DNA of 64,000 bases from positions 124,001-188,000 of the forward strand of contig MGWH01000006.1 in the NCBI GenBank assembly GCA_001800905.1, written 5' to 3'. The translations under genes were made by a program, and so were the position numbers. The notes under the pieces were generated by a model. That model saw nothing but the letters and a program-made list of their open reading frames with translations. It was not told where the DNA came from and did no database searches. The stretch is from Flavobacteria bacterium GWA2_35_26. Its GTDB lineage: Bacteria > Bacteroidota > Bacteroidia > Flavobacteriales > Flavobacteriaceae. Of this stretch, positions 9,469 through 17,764 are shown piece by piece; the stretch's first letter is position 1, and the number at the start of each line of letters is the position of its first letter.

Positions 9469-10794
9469 ATGGCAGATTTACCAAAGGGTGATAAAAAGTT
9501 ATTGAATGCTTGGGCATTTTACGATTGGGCTAATTCCGTATATTCTTTAGTAATTTCCTCAGCGGTTTTTCCAATTTTTTATGAAGCACTGTTTTCTGAA
9601 CGCAGTCATTACATTACTGTATTCGGATTTTCGCTAAAAAATTCGGCTTTAATTAGTTTTGTTACCGCTTTTGCTTTTTTGGTAGTGGCATTTATTTCAC
9701 CGATTCTTTCCGGAATTTCTGATTATGTAGGCAACAAAAAATCCTTCATGAAGTTCTTTTGTTATTTGGGCGCTTTGTCTTGTATTGGATTGTATTGGTT
9801 TAGCCTTGACAATTTATATATCAGTTTGGTATTTTACTTTTTGGGATTAGTAGGTTTTTGGGGTAGTTGGGTTTTTTACAATTCGTACCTACCAGATATA
9901 GCTTTTGCCGATCAACAAGATGCTATCAGTGCTAAAGGTTTTTCCTATGGTTACGTGGGTAGCGTAATTTTGTTAATCGTGAATTTGGCCATGATTATGA
10001 TGCCAGATGTTTTTGGAATTTCAGGATCTAAAGGAGAAGCTGCTATGAAAGCCATGCGTTATTCTTTTGTCATGGTAGGAATTTGGTGGATTCTATTCAG
10101 TCAATATACCTATTACTATTTGCCGAAAGGAAATAAAATTGTAGCGGCTAATTTAAAAAAGCATATCCTATTTAATGGTTTCAAAGAATTAAAAAAAGTA
10201 TGGCATTTATTGGCCGAAAATAGTGCTTTAAAAAGATATCTAGCTAGTTTCTTTGTTTATAGTATGGCAGTTCAAACCGTAATGTTAATTGCAACCTATT
10301 TTGGGGCACAAGAGATTCAATGGGCTTCGCAAAGCGAAAGTACCACTGGATTAATTATTTGTATTTTATTGATTCAATTAGTTGCGATAGTAGGTGCAAC
10401 GTTTACTTCGAAAGCCTCTACAAAATATGGGAACATTCCCACTTTGATTGCAATTAATGCATTTTGGATTGTATTGTGTATCATGGCGTATTTTATCACT
10501 TTGCCAATTCATTTCTATGTTATGGCAGGTTTAGTAGGTTTGGTTATGGGAGGCATTCAAGCACTTTCGCGTTCTACTTATTCTAAGTTGTTGCCACCAT
10601 CTGAAGACACCGCTTCTTTTTTTAGTTTTTATGATGTAGCTGAGAAAATTGGAATTGTAATCGGGATGTGTGTGTATGGCATTATAGATCAAATTACTGG
10701 CAGTCCACGATTTGCAATTGTGTTTTTAGGACTCTTCTTTGTAATTGGACTTATTTTATTGCGTCGTGTTCCAAAAACGGCAGAATTGGAATAA
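9469..10794 (+). CDS. MFS transporter, UMF1/Atg22-like
   Basis: Twelve-helix major facilitator related to the UMF1 family (Atg22-like permeases). LNAWAFYDWANSVYSLVISS at the N-terminus is the diagnostic opening of this family. GFWGSWVFYNSYLPDIA, GYVGSVILL and GGIQALSRSTYSKLLPP are further family signatures. I use the ATG at 9469 (MADLPKGDK); a TTG two codons earlier is also in frame but less likely. The substrate is unknown; homologues have been linked to amino acid efflux. It stands alone, with lon 130 bases downstream on the same strand behind its own regulatory region. Confidence 0.88.
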   Translation: MADLPKGDKKLLNAWAFYDWANSVYSLVISSAVFPIFYEALFSERSHYITVFGFSLKNSALISFVTAFAFLVVAFISPILSGISDYVGNKKSFMKFFCYLGALSCIGLYWFSLDNLYISLVFYFLGLVGFWGSWVFYNSYLPDIAFADQQDAISAKGFSYGYVGSVILLIVNLAMIMMPDVFGISGSKGEAAMKAMRYSFVMVGIWWILFSQYTYYYLPKGNKIVAANLKKHILFNGFKELKKVWHLLAENSALKRYLASFFVYSMAVQTVMLIATYFGAQEIQWASQSESTTGLIICILLIQLVAIVGATFTSKASTKYGNIPTLIAINAFWIVLCIMAYFITLPIHFYVMAGLVGLVMGGIQALSRSTYSKLLPPSEDTASFFSFYDVAEKIGIVIGMCVYGIIDQITGSPRFAIVFLGLFFVIGLILLRRVPKTAELE

Positions 10795-10817
10795 TCATTC
10801 CTTTAACTAATTCTATT

Positions 10818-10834
10818 TTGGCACAAAGATTGAC
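10818..10834 (+). promoter_or_regulatory. Sigma-54-like -24/-12 element upstream of lon
   Basis: TTGGCAC, five bases, then TTGA gives a GG at 10820-10821 and a GA exactly ten bases later, where sigma-54 promoters have GG-N10-GC. The match is good at -24 and imperfect at -12. It lies 90 bases before the lon ATG at 10925. The rest of the 130-base gap shows no clear TAnnTTTG box. Unproven. Confidence 0.35.
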
Positions 10835-10924
10835 TTATAAGGGGTCGGTCTTTAGAACTGCATTGCACATTGTTTAGGCCGATAGAATTTCAAAAATTAA
10901 TGACAAAACGACTTATTATACTTT

Positions 10925-13378
10925 ATGTCAAATCATAAAATACTCACAATTGACAATCTGTCACTTCAAGAATTTGATTCGGAAGCTGAATTAATCCCGT
11001 TATTGACTCCGGAAGATGAAGAGGAAATGAATAACGAAGAATTACCGGAATCCTTACCGATTTTGCCTTTGCGCAATATGGTCTTGTTTCCAGGGGTGGT
11101 TATTCCAATTACTGCAGGACGTGACAAATCCATTAAACTGATCAATGATGCCAATGCTTCCGGAAAAAATATTGGTGTTGTAGCACAAAAGAATGAAGAA
11201 GACGAAGATCCAACTAAAGATGATATTCATACCGTTGGAACCGTAGCTCGAATTTTACGTGTGCTCAAAATGCCTGATGGCAATATCACTATTATTTTAC
11301 AAGGAAAAAAGCGTTTCGAAATTGCAGAAGTAGTTTCAGAAGAGCCTTATATTACTGCAACCGTAAAAGAAGTTCCTGAAAAACGTCCTAAAAAGAACGA
11401 TACTGAGTTCAACGCTATCATTGATTCATTAAAAGAATTAGCGGTTAAAATTATCCAGGAAAGCCCAAATTTACCTAGCGAAGCTACCTTTGCTATCAAG
11501 AATATTGAAAGCAAATCCTTCTTGGTTAATTTTGTTTCTTCCAATATGAATCTTTCGGTAAAAGAGAAGCAAGATTTGTTACAAATCAATAATCTAAAAG
11601 ATCGTGCATTAGAAACCTTGCGTTTTATGAATGTTGAGTTGCAAAAATTGGAACTTAAAAACGACATTCAATCTAAAGTTCGTTTTGATTTAGATCAACA
11701 ACAACGCGAATATTTTCTTCACCAACAAATGAAAACCATTCAAGAAGAATTGGGTGGTGTTTCTCATGAAGAAGAGTTTGACGAAATGAGTCAGCGTGCC
11801 AAAACTAAAAAGTGGGACGAAACAACTCAAAAACACTTCGAAAAAGAATTGTCAAAATTGCGCCGAATGAATCCGCAAGCACCTGATTTTAGTATCCAAA
11901 GAAACTATTTGGATTTGTTTTTGGACTTACCATGGAATGAATTTTCAGAAGATAATTTTGATTTAAAACGTGCTCAAAAAATTCTAGATCGCGATCATTT
12001 TGGTTTGGAAGATGTGAAGAAACGAATGATAGAGCATCTGGCGGTTTTAAAATTGCGTAAAGATATGAAGTCGCCAATTATCTGTTTAACAGGTCCTCCT
12101 GGTGTGGGTAAAACTTCCATTGGACGTTCCATTGCAGAAGCATTGGGTAGAAAATATGTCCGAATTTCTCTTGGAGGATTACGTGATGAGGCGGAGATTC
12201 GCGGTCATAGAAAAACCTATATTGGTGCTTTGCCGGGACGAATTATTCAAAGCTTGAAAAAAGCTGGTACATCCAATCCTGTTTTTGTTCTAGACGAAAT
12301 TGATAAATTATCCAACAGTCATAGTGGAGATCCTTCTTCGGCATTATTAGAAGTATTGGATCCGGAGCAAAACAATTCATTTTATGATAATTTCCTTGAA
12401 ATGGGATACGATTTATCAAAGGTGATGTTTATTGCTACTTCCAATAATATGGCTTCTATTCAACCCGCGTTGCGAGATCGAATGGAAGTGATTAAGATGT
12501 CGGGCTATACGATTGAAGAGAAAGTAGAGATTGCGCGTCAGCATTTATTTCCAAGGCAATTAAAAGAACACGGATTGACTTCTAAAGACTTGACGATTGG
12601 AAAAAAACAATTGGAAAAAATTGTAGAAGGCTACACGCGTGAATCTGGAGTTCGTGGATTGGAAAACAAATTGGCACAAGTAATCCGAAATGCTGCGAAA
12701 TCAGTTGCGATGGAGGAGGAGTACAATAAAAAAGTAACGGATGAAGATATTGTGAAAGTATTGGGTGTTCCAAGATTGGAAAGAGACAAATACGAAAGCA
12801 ATGATGTAGCAGGTGTCGTTACGGGATTAGCTTGGACCAGTGTTGGAGGCGATATTTTATTTATTGAATCACTACTATCTCCAGGAAAAGGAACCATGAC
12901 AATCACTGGTAATTTAGGTACTGTAATGAAAGAATCAGCTACGATTGCTTTAGAGTTTATCAAAGCCAATTCAGCTTCAATGGGTCTCAATTCGGATCTG
13001 TTAAACAAATACAATATTCATTTACACGTTCCAGAAGGAGCAACGCCAAAAGATGGGCCAAGTGCTGGTATTGCGATGTTGACCTCTTTAGTTTCTTTGC
13101 TTACGCAAAAAAGAGTAAAGAAAAATTTAGCCATGACAGGCGAAATTACATTGAGAGGAAAAGTGTTACCAGTAGGCGGAATTAAAGAAAAAATATTAGC
13201 AGCAAAAAGAGCTAATATTAAGGAGATTATTTTATGTCATGAAAACAAAAGTGATATTAACGAAATTAAACCGGAATATCTTGAAGGGCTTACGTTTCAT
13301 TATGTAAAAGAAATGAGCGAGGTATTGCAAATCGCTATCACAGAACAGAAAGTTAAAAATGCAAAGAAGTTAGACTAA
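10925..13378 (+). CDS. lon: ATP-dependent protease Lon
   Basis: Cytoplasmic AAA+ serine protease that degrades misfolded and regulatory proteins. At 817 residues it is full length, with an acidic flavobacterial N-terminal extension of about 40 residues. The LAN substrate-binding domain begins at LPILPLRNMVLFPGVVIPI. The ATPase module has Walker A GPPGVGKTSIGRS near 390 and Walker B VFVLDEIDKL near 453. The protease domain has the catalytic Ser in KDGPSAGIAM (about 710) and the Lys in GGIKEKILAAKRA (about 753). It ends in the terminator at 13404-13449. The sigma-54-like element upstream is the only regulatory hint. Confidence 0.98.
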   Translation: MSNHKILTIDNLSLQEFDSEAELIPLLTPEDEEEMNNEELPESLPILPLRNMVLFPGVVIPITAGRDKSIKLINDANASGKNIGVVAQKNEEDEDPTKDDIHTVGTVARILRVLKMPDGNITIILQGKKRFEIAEVVSEEPYITATVKEVPEKRPKKNDTEFNAIIDSLKELAVKIIQESPNLPSEATFAIKNIESKSFLVNFVSSNMNLSVKEKQDLLQINNLKDRALETLRFMNVELQKLELKNDIQSKVRFDLDQQQREYFLHQQMKTIQEELGGVSHEEEFDEMSQRAKTKKWDETTQKHFEKELSKLRRMNPQAPDFSIQRNYLDLFLDLPWNEFSEDNFDLKRAQKILDRDHFGLEDVKKRMIEHLAVLKLRKDMKSPIICLTGPPGVGKTSIGRSIAEALGRKYVRISLGGLRDEAEIRGHRKTYIGALPGRIIQSLKKAGTSNPVFVLDEIDKLSNSHSGDPSSALLEVLDPEQNNSFYDNFLEMGYDLSKVMFIATSNNMASIQPALRDRMEVIKMSGYTIEEKVEIARQHLFPRQLKEHGLTSKDLTIGKKQLEKIVEGYTRESGVRGLENKLAQVIRNAAKSVAMEEEYNKKVTDEDIVKVLGVPRLERDKYESNDVAGVVTGLAWTSVGGDILFIESLLSPGKGTMTITGNLGTVMKESATIALEFIKANSASMGLNSDLLNKYNIHLHVPEGATPKDGPSAGIAMLTSLVSLLTQKRVKKNLAMTGEITLRGKVLPVGGIKEKILAAKRANIKEIILCHENKSDINEIKPEYLEGLTFHYVKEMSEVLQIAITEQKVKNAKKLD

Positions 13379-13403
13379 CTAATTTCAATTCAATTATAAT
13401 TCC

Positions 13404-13449
13404 AAATTCCAAACTGATAATTTTTTCTGTTTTGGAGTTTGGAATTTTT
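13404..13449 (+). terminator. Terminator downstream of lon
   Basis: A 12-bp inverted repeat (13404-13415 with 13436-13447) with a 20-base loop ends in a run of five T. It separates lon from cmk. Confidence 0.75.
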
Positions 13450-13470
13450 CGTTAATTCTATTTATAATTT

Positions 13471-13478
13471 TATCTTCG
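13471..13478 (+). promoter_or_regulatory. Probable -7 element of cmk
   Basis: TATCTTCG differs from TAnnTTTG at one base and lies 42 bases before the cmk start. It is placed just after the lon terminator, as expected for a new transcript. Confidence 0.5.
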
Positions 13479-13519
13479 CAACGCAAGAGTTAAATTGAAA
13501 CGCATATAAATTTTATATT

Positions 13520-14209
13520 TTGAAAAAACAAATCACCATAGCCATAGACGGATTTTCTTCTACAGGAAAAAGTACCTTGGCAAAACAATTAGCCCAACAG
13601 TTGGGTTATATCTACGTTGATACTGGAGCGATGTACCGAGCCGTAGCTTATTTTGCTATGCAAAATCAGTTAATTTCAGTTGATTCTTTCAATAAGGTAG
13701 ATTTGGTTAACCAATTAAAAAACATTGTATTAGAATTTAAATTTAATAGCGAATTAGGTTTTGCTGAGATGTATTTAAACGGTACTAATGTTGAAAAAGC
13801 TATTCGTACTATTGAAGTATCTGGTTATGTTAGTAAAGTAGCTGAAATATCTGAAGTTCGTGCTAAATTAGTAGAGCAGCAACAAGAAATGGGAAAAAAT
13901 AAAGGGATTGTGATGGATGGACGAGATATTGGAACGGTTGTTTTTCCCGATGCTGAATTGAAGATTTTTATGACCGCGAGTGCTGCTACTCGTGCGCAAC
14001 GACGTTTTGACGAATTAGTTCAAAAAGGTGATTCAGTAAGTTATGACGAAGTGTTGAAAAATGTAGAAGAACGCGACTATATTGACACGCATCGGGATGA
14101 TTCTCCTTTAGTAATGGCTGAGGATGCTGTTGAAATTGACAATTCACATTTAACGAGAGAAGAGCAGTTTCAAGCTGTTTTGGAATTAGTGCATTCTATT
14201 ATAGATTAG
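13520..14209 (+). CDS. cmk: (d)CMP kinase
   Basis: Phosphorylates CMP and dCMP to the diphosphates with ATP. The 229-residue protein has the P-loop IAIDGFSSTGKSTLAK (residues 7-22), the YVDTGAMYRAVAY motif that binds the nucleotide, the MDGRDIGTVVFPDAELKIF segment and the LID region RAQRRFDE...DTHRDDSPL. The start is a TTG: no in-frame ATG precedes the P-loop, and MKKQITIAIDG from the TTG fits the family N-terminus. nupG follows 73 bases downstream without a terminator, so the two may be co-transcribed, which would link pyrimidine nucleotide metabolism with nucleoside uptake. Confidence 0.97.
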   Translation: MKKQITIAIDGFSSTGKSTLAKQLAQQLGYIYVDTGAMYRAVAYFAMQNQLISVDSFNKVDLVNQLKNIVLEFKFNSELGFAEMYLNGTNVEKAIRTIEVSGYVSKVAEISEVRAKLVEQQQEMGKNKGIVMDGRDIGTVVFPDAELKIFMTASAATRAQRRFDELVQKGDSVSYDEVLKNVEERDYIDTHRDDSPLVMAEDAVEIDNSHLTREEQFQAVLELVHSIID

Positions 14210-14282
14210 AATTTATTAGTTGCAGATTGCATATTAAATGTTAGATTTACAAACTATTTACCTCAAAAAAAACAAATTGATT

Positions 14283-15536
14283 ATGAGTATAAAATTAAGA
14301 TTAACAGTCATGAGTTTCTTACAGTTTTTTGTTTGGGGCTCTTGGTTGATTACAGTTGCAAATTATTGGTTTGGTACAAAACATTGGGACGGAGCACAAT
14401 TTGGAGCCATATTTTCAACTATGGGAATTGCTTCTATTTTTATGCCTACCTTATGTGGAATAGTTGCTGACAGATGGATTAATGCTGAAAAATTATACGG
14501 TGCCTTACATATATTAGGTGGTTTAACTTTGTTTTATGTGCCTCAAGTAAGTAATCCTACTGATTTTTTCTGGGTGATTTTAATTGCTATGATTTTTTAC
14601 ATGCCTACTATCGCTTTATCAAATTCGGTAGCGTATAATGCCTTGAAAAAAGGAAATCTGGATGTCGTAAAAGATTTTCCACCTATTCGTGTTTGGGGAA
14701 CAGTTGGTTTTATTGTAGCCATGTGGATTACTAATTTGACTGGAAATAAAGCTAGCGAAAACCAATTTTATATAGCAGCAATAGCGGCTGTGTTTTTAGG
14801 AATCTATGCGTTTACCTTGCCTAAATGTTTACCGGAAGGCAAAACCACAGATAGTAAATCGTTTATCGATTTGATTGGATTGAGTTCGTTTAAATTATTT
14901 GCGGATTACAAATTGGCTTTGTTCTTTTTGTTTAGTATGTTTTTGGGAGCCGCTTTGCAATTGACTAATGCGTATGGCGATGTATACTTAGATGACTTTA
15001 AATTATTGCCTGAATACGCCGATTCATTGGTTGTAAAATATTCGACCATAATTATGTCGATTTCACAAATTTCAGAAACTTTATTCATTTTGGCTATCCC
15101 GTTTTTCTTGAAACGTTTTGGAATTAAACAGGTGATGTTGTTTAGTATGATAGCTTGGGTGTTGCGTTTTGGCTTGTTTGCCTACGGAAATCCAGGTGAT
15201 GGATTGTGGATGATTATTATGTCGTGTATCGTATACGGAATGGCATTCGACTTTTTTAATATTTCAGGTTCTTTATATATTGAGACGTCAACAGATTCTA
15301 CAATTCGATCTTCAGCACAAGGTTTGTTTATGATGATGACTAATGGTTTTGGAGCCATTTTCGGGAGTATTACTAGTGGTTATATTATTGAAAAATATTT
15401 CACAACACCAGAAGGTAAAGACTGGCATTCCATTTGGCTTACTTTTGCCATTTATGCTTTAGTGATTACTGTTGCATTTGCAATATTTTTCAAACATAAA
15501 CACAATTCGTCTGAAATAGAGCAAGTTAGTCATTAA
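14283..15536 (+). CDS. Nucleoside permease, NupG/XapB-type (NHS family)
   Basis: Inner-membrane nucleoside:proton symporter of the MFS-related NHS family, 417 residues with twelve predicted helices. The opening MSFLQFFVWGSWLITVANYW is characteristic, as are GIASIFMPTLCGIVADRW and FPPIRVWGTVGFIVAMW. The start is the ATG at 14283 (MSIKLRLTV). An upstream in-frame ATG at 14238 would add 15 residues (MLDLQTIYLKKNKLI) not expected in the family. It ends at the strong terminator at 15559-15583. Position after cmk supports a role in nucleoside salvage. Confidence 0.9.
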   Translation: MSIKLRLTVMSFLQFFVWGSWLITVANYWFGTKHWDGAQFGAIFSTMGIASIFMPTLCGIVADRWINAEKLYGALHILGGLTLFYVPQVSNPTDFFWVILIAMIFYMPTIALSNSVAYNALKKGNLDVVKDFPPIRVWGTVGFIVAMWITNLTGNKASENQFYIAAIAAVFLGIYAFTLPKCLPEGKTTDSKSFIDLIGLSSFKLFADYKLALFFLFSMFLGAALQLTNAYGDVYLDDFKLLPEYADSLVVKYSTIIMSISQISETLFILAIPFFLKRFGIKQVMLFSMIAWVLRFGLFAYGNPGDGLWMIIMSCIVYGMAFDFFNISGSLYIETSTDSTIRSSAQGLFMMMTNGFGAIFGSITSGYIIEKYFTTPEGKDWHSIWLTFAIYALVITVAFAIFFKHKHNSSEIEQVSH

Positions 15537-15558
15537 GATTTACCTCTTATTTATATTT

Positions 15559-15590
15559 AAAACCAAGATTTGCTCTTGGTTTTTTTTATT
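15559..15590 (+). terminator. Terminator downstream of nupG-like gene
   Basis: A 10-bp stem (15559-15568 with 15574-15583), loop TTTGC, is followed by a long T tract. Confidence 0.88.
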
Positions 15591-15689
15591 CAAATAGCTC
15601 AAAATGTAATGAATAATTGAATAGTAAATTCCAACAAGGTATTGGTTCTGATTGTCAGCTGATTAATTGGTAGTTTAAATTAAAATAAA

Positions 15690-15721
15690 TTTGATAATTG
15701 AATAAAGTTGTATTACCTTTG
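15690..15721 (+). promoter_or_regulatory. Promoter of rpsA, consensus Bacteroidota type
   Basis: TTTG at 15690-15693, a 20-base spacer and TACCTTTG at 15714-15721 match the -33/-7 consensus of the primary sigma factor in Bacteroidota at every defined position. This predicts a 5' leader of about 115 bases for rpsA. It is the best promoter in the window. Confidence 0.85.
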
Positions 15722-15840
15722 CCCACCTTTTGGTGGATATGGATTTCCTCTAGGTATCAATTATTTATACAAACAACTTCTGTTGTTTTCTTTCACATCA
15801 AGAAATCCGAGAAAATGCAGAATACAAATTTTTAATCAGC
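15722..15840 (+). promoter_or_regulatory. Structured 5' leader of rpsA
   Basis: Three pairings can be drawn: CCACC 15723-15727 with GGTGG 15732-15736 (loop TTTT); GGATTTC 15741-15747 with GAAATCC 15802-15808; and, enclosed by the second, AAACAAC 15771-15777 with GTTGTTT 15782-15788 (loop TTCT). Leaders of ribosomal protein genes often mediate autoregulation, and S1 is known to repress its own mRNA in E. coli. That this leader does so here is inference. The whole nupG-rpsA gap of 304 bases is accounted for by the terminator, the promoter and this leader. Confidence 0.5.
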
Positions 15841-17619
15841 ATGTCTGAACAATTAAAATCACAAGAAGAGTTTTTAGCAAATTTTAACTGGCATAACTTC
15901 CAAGAAGGAATTGATGCAGTAGATGAGAAAAACTTACAAGAATTCGAAGCACTAGTTTCAAAAACGTTCATCGCTACAGATCAAGAAGAAGTAGTAGAAG
16001 GTGTAGTTGTTAGAATTACAGATAGAGACGTTATCGTTGATATCAATGCAAAATCGGAAGGTGTTATTTCATTAAACGAATTCCGTTACAATCCAAACTT
16101 AAAAGTAGGTGACAAAGTTGAAGTATTAATTGACATCCGTGAGGATAAAACAGGTCAATTAGTATTATCACATAGAAAAGCACGTACTATCAAATCTTGG
16201 GATAGAGTTATTTCTGCAAACGAAACTGGTGAAATCGTTACTGGTTTTGTTAAATGTAGAACTAAAGGTGGTATGATCGTTGACGTTTTCGGAATCGAAG
16301 CTTTCTTACCAGGTTCACAAATTGATGTGAAACCAATCCGTGATTACGATGTATACGTAAACAAAAACATGGAATTCAAAGTAGTTAAAATTAACCACGA
16401 ATTCAAAAATGTTGTTGTATCTCACAAAGCGCTTATTGAAGCGGATATTGAGGTTCAGAAAAAAGAAATCATTGGTCAATTACAAAAAGGACAAGTATTA
16501 GAAGGTGTTGTTAAAAACATTACTTCTTATGGTGTGTTTATTGACTTAGGTGGTGTTGATGGATTAATCCACATTACTGACCTTTCTTGGTCAAGAATCA
16601 ATCACCCAAGTGAAGTTCTTGAATTAGATCAAAAATTAAATGTTGTAATCCTTGATTTCGATGATGAGAAAACAAGAATTCAATTAGGATTGAAACAATT
16701 AAACGCTCACCCATGGGATGCTTTAGATGCTAACTTAGCTGTTGGTGATAAAGTAAAAGGTAAAGTAGTTGTAATCGCTGATTATGGTGCATTTATCGAA
16801 GTTGCTGAAGGTGTTGAAGGTTTAATCCACGTTTCTGAAATGTCTTGGTCTACTCACTTACGTTCTGCTCAAGATTTCGTAAAAGTGGGTGATATCGTTG
16901 AAGGAGTTATCTTAACTTTGGATAGAGACGATCGTAAGATGTCTTTAGGTATCAAACAATTGACTCAAGATCCATGGACTGACATTACTTCTAAATATCC
17001 AGTAGGTTCTAAACATTCTGGTATCGTTAGAAACTTTACTAACTTCGGAATTTTCGTAGAATTAGAAGAAGGAATCGACGGATTGATTTATATCTCTGAC
17101 CTTTCTTGGACTAAGAAAATCAAACACCCATCTGAGTTTGTAAATGTTGGTGAAAAATTAGATGTTGTAGTATTAGAATTAGATGTTGAAGGACGTAAAT
17201 TATCTTTAGGTCACAAACAAACTACTGCTAATCCTTGGGATCAATACGAAGGTTCTTTCGCTGTTGGAACTATCCACACAGGAGAAATTGCTGAAATCGT
17301 TGACAAAGGTGCTACTGTAGAATTTGGTGATGATATCGTTGCTTTCATTCCTACTCGTCACTTAGAAAAAGAAGACGGTAAGAAATTGAAAAAAGGAGAA
17401 TCTGCTGATTTCAAAGTAATCGAATTTAACAAAGAATTCAAAAGAGTAGTTGCTTCTCACACTGCTATCTTCCGTGAAGAAGAAGAGAAAAATGTGAAAG
17501 CAGTTTCTGAAAATACTTCATCTGCATCTTCAAATAATGCACCTGCTGCAACTTTAGGAGACAACAATGATGTATTAGCAGCTTTGAAAGCTAAAATGGA
17601 AAAAACAGAGAAAAAATAA
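15841..17619 (+). CDS. rpsA: 30S ribosomal protein S1
   Basis: RNA-binding ribosomal protein that helps recruit mRNA, important in a group that rarely uses Shine-Dalgarno pairing. At 592 residues it contains six S1 (OB-fold) repeats, starting with EGVVVRITDRDVIVDINAKS (about 55). The central repeats are well conserved, for example GVFIDLGGVDGLIHITDLSW, GAFIEVAEGVEGLIHVSEMSW and GIFVELEEGIDGLIYISDLSW. The last repeat, from about residue 475, is diverged. The C-terminal tail is rich in Ser, Ala and Asn. Codon use is strongly biased, as expected for high expression. It has its own promoter, leader and terminator, so it is monocistronic. Confidence 0.97.
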   Translation: MSEQLKSQEEFLANFNWHNFQEGIDAVDEKNLQEFEALVSKTFIATDQEEVVEGVVVRITDRDVIVDINAKSEGVISLNEFRYNPNLKVGDKVEVLIDIREDKTGQLVLSHRKARTIKSWDRVISANETGEIVTGFVKCRTKGGMIVDVFGIEAFLPGSQIDVKPIRDYDVYVNKNMEFKVVKINHEFKNVVVSHKALIEADIEVQKKEIIGQLQKGQVLEGVVKNITSYGVFIDLGGVDGLIHITDLSWSRINHPSEVLELDQKLNVVILDFDDEKTRIQLGLKQLNAHPWDALDANLAVGDKVKGKVVVIADYGAFIEVAEGVEGLIHVSEMSWSTHLRSAQDFVKVGDIVEGVILTLDRDDRKMSLGIKQLTQDPWTDITSKYPVGSKHSGIVRNFTNFGIFVELEEGIDGLIYISDLSWTKKIKHPSEFVNVGEKLDVVVLELDVEGRKLSLGHKQTTANPWDQYEGSFAVGTIHTGEIAEIVDKGATVEFGDDIVAFIPTRHLEKEDGKKLKKGESADFKVIEFNKEFKRVVASHTAIFREEEEKNVKAVSENTSSASSNNAPAATLGDNNDVLAALKAKMEKTEKK

Positions 17620-17640
17620 TTCTCAGTTCTTCTAAATACA

Positions 17641-17672
17641 AAAGCCTCACAGTTATGTGGGGCTTTTTTTAT
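17641..17672 (+). terminator. Terminator of rpsA
   Basis: An 11-bp stem with one G-T pair (17641-17651 with 17656-17666), loop GTTA, is followed by a T tract. Confidence 0.88.
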
Positions 17673-17700
17673 TGGCAATTGTTTGGTAACAATTACAACA

Positions 17701-17737
17701 AATAAAAAACCCTAAATCTTTTAAAGACTTAGGGTTT
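17701..17737 (-). terminator. Terminator of pheT
   Basis: AAACCCTAA 17707-17715 pairs with TTAGGGTTT 17729-17737, extended inward by four more pairs after one mismatch. Read on the minus strand it is followed by a T tract, so it terminates pheT. It sits back to back with the rpsA terminator. Confidence 0.85.
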
Positions 17738-17764
17738 AATTTATGTATTCTAATTTGGTACTAT

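Noticed and set aside
10668..10877. 69-codon open frame at the end of the MFS gene
   Set aside because: Out of frame with the transporter and rich in Cys and Trp from a shadow reading; ends in the lon regulatory region.
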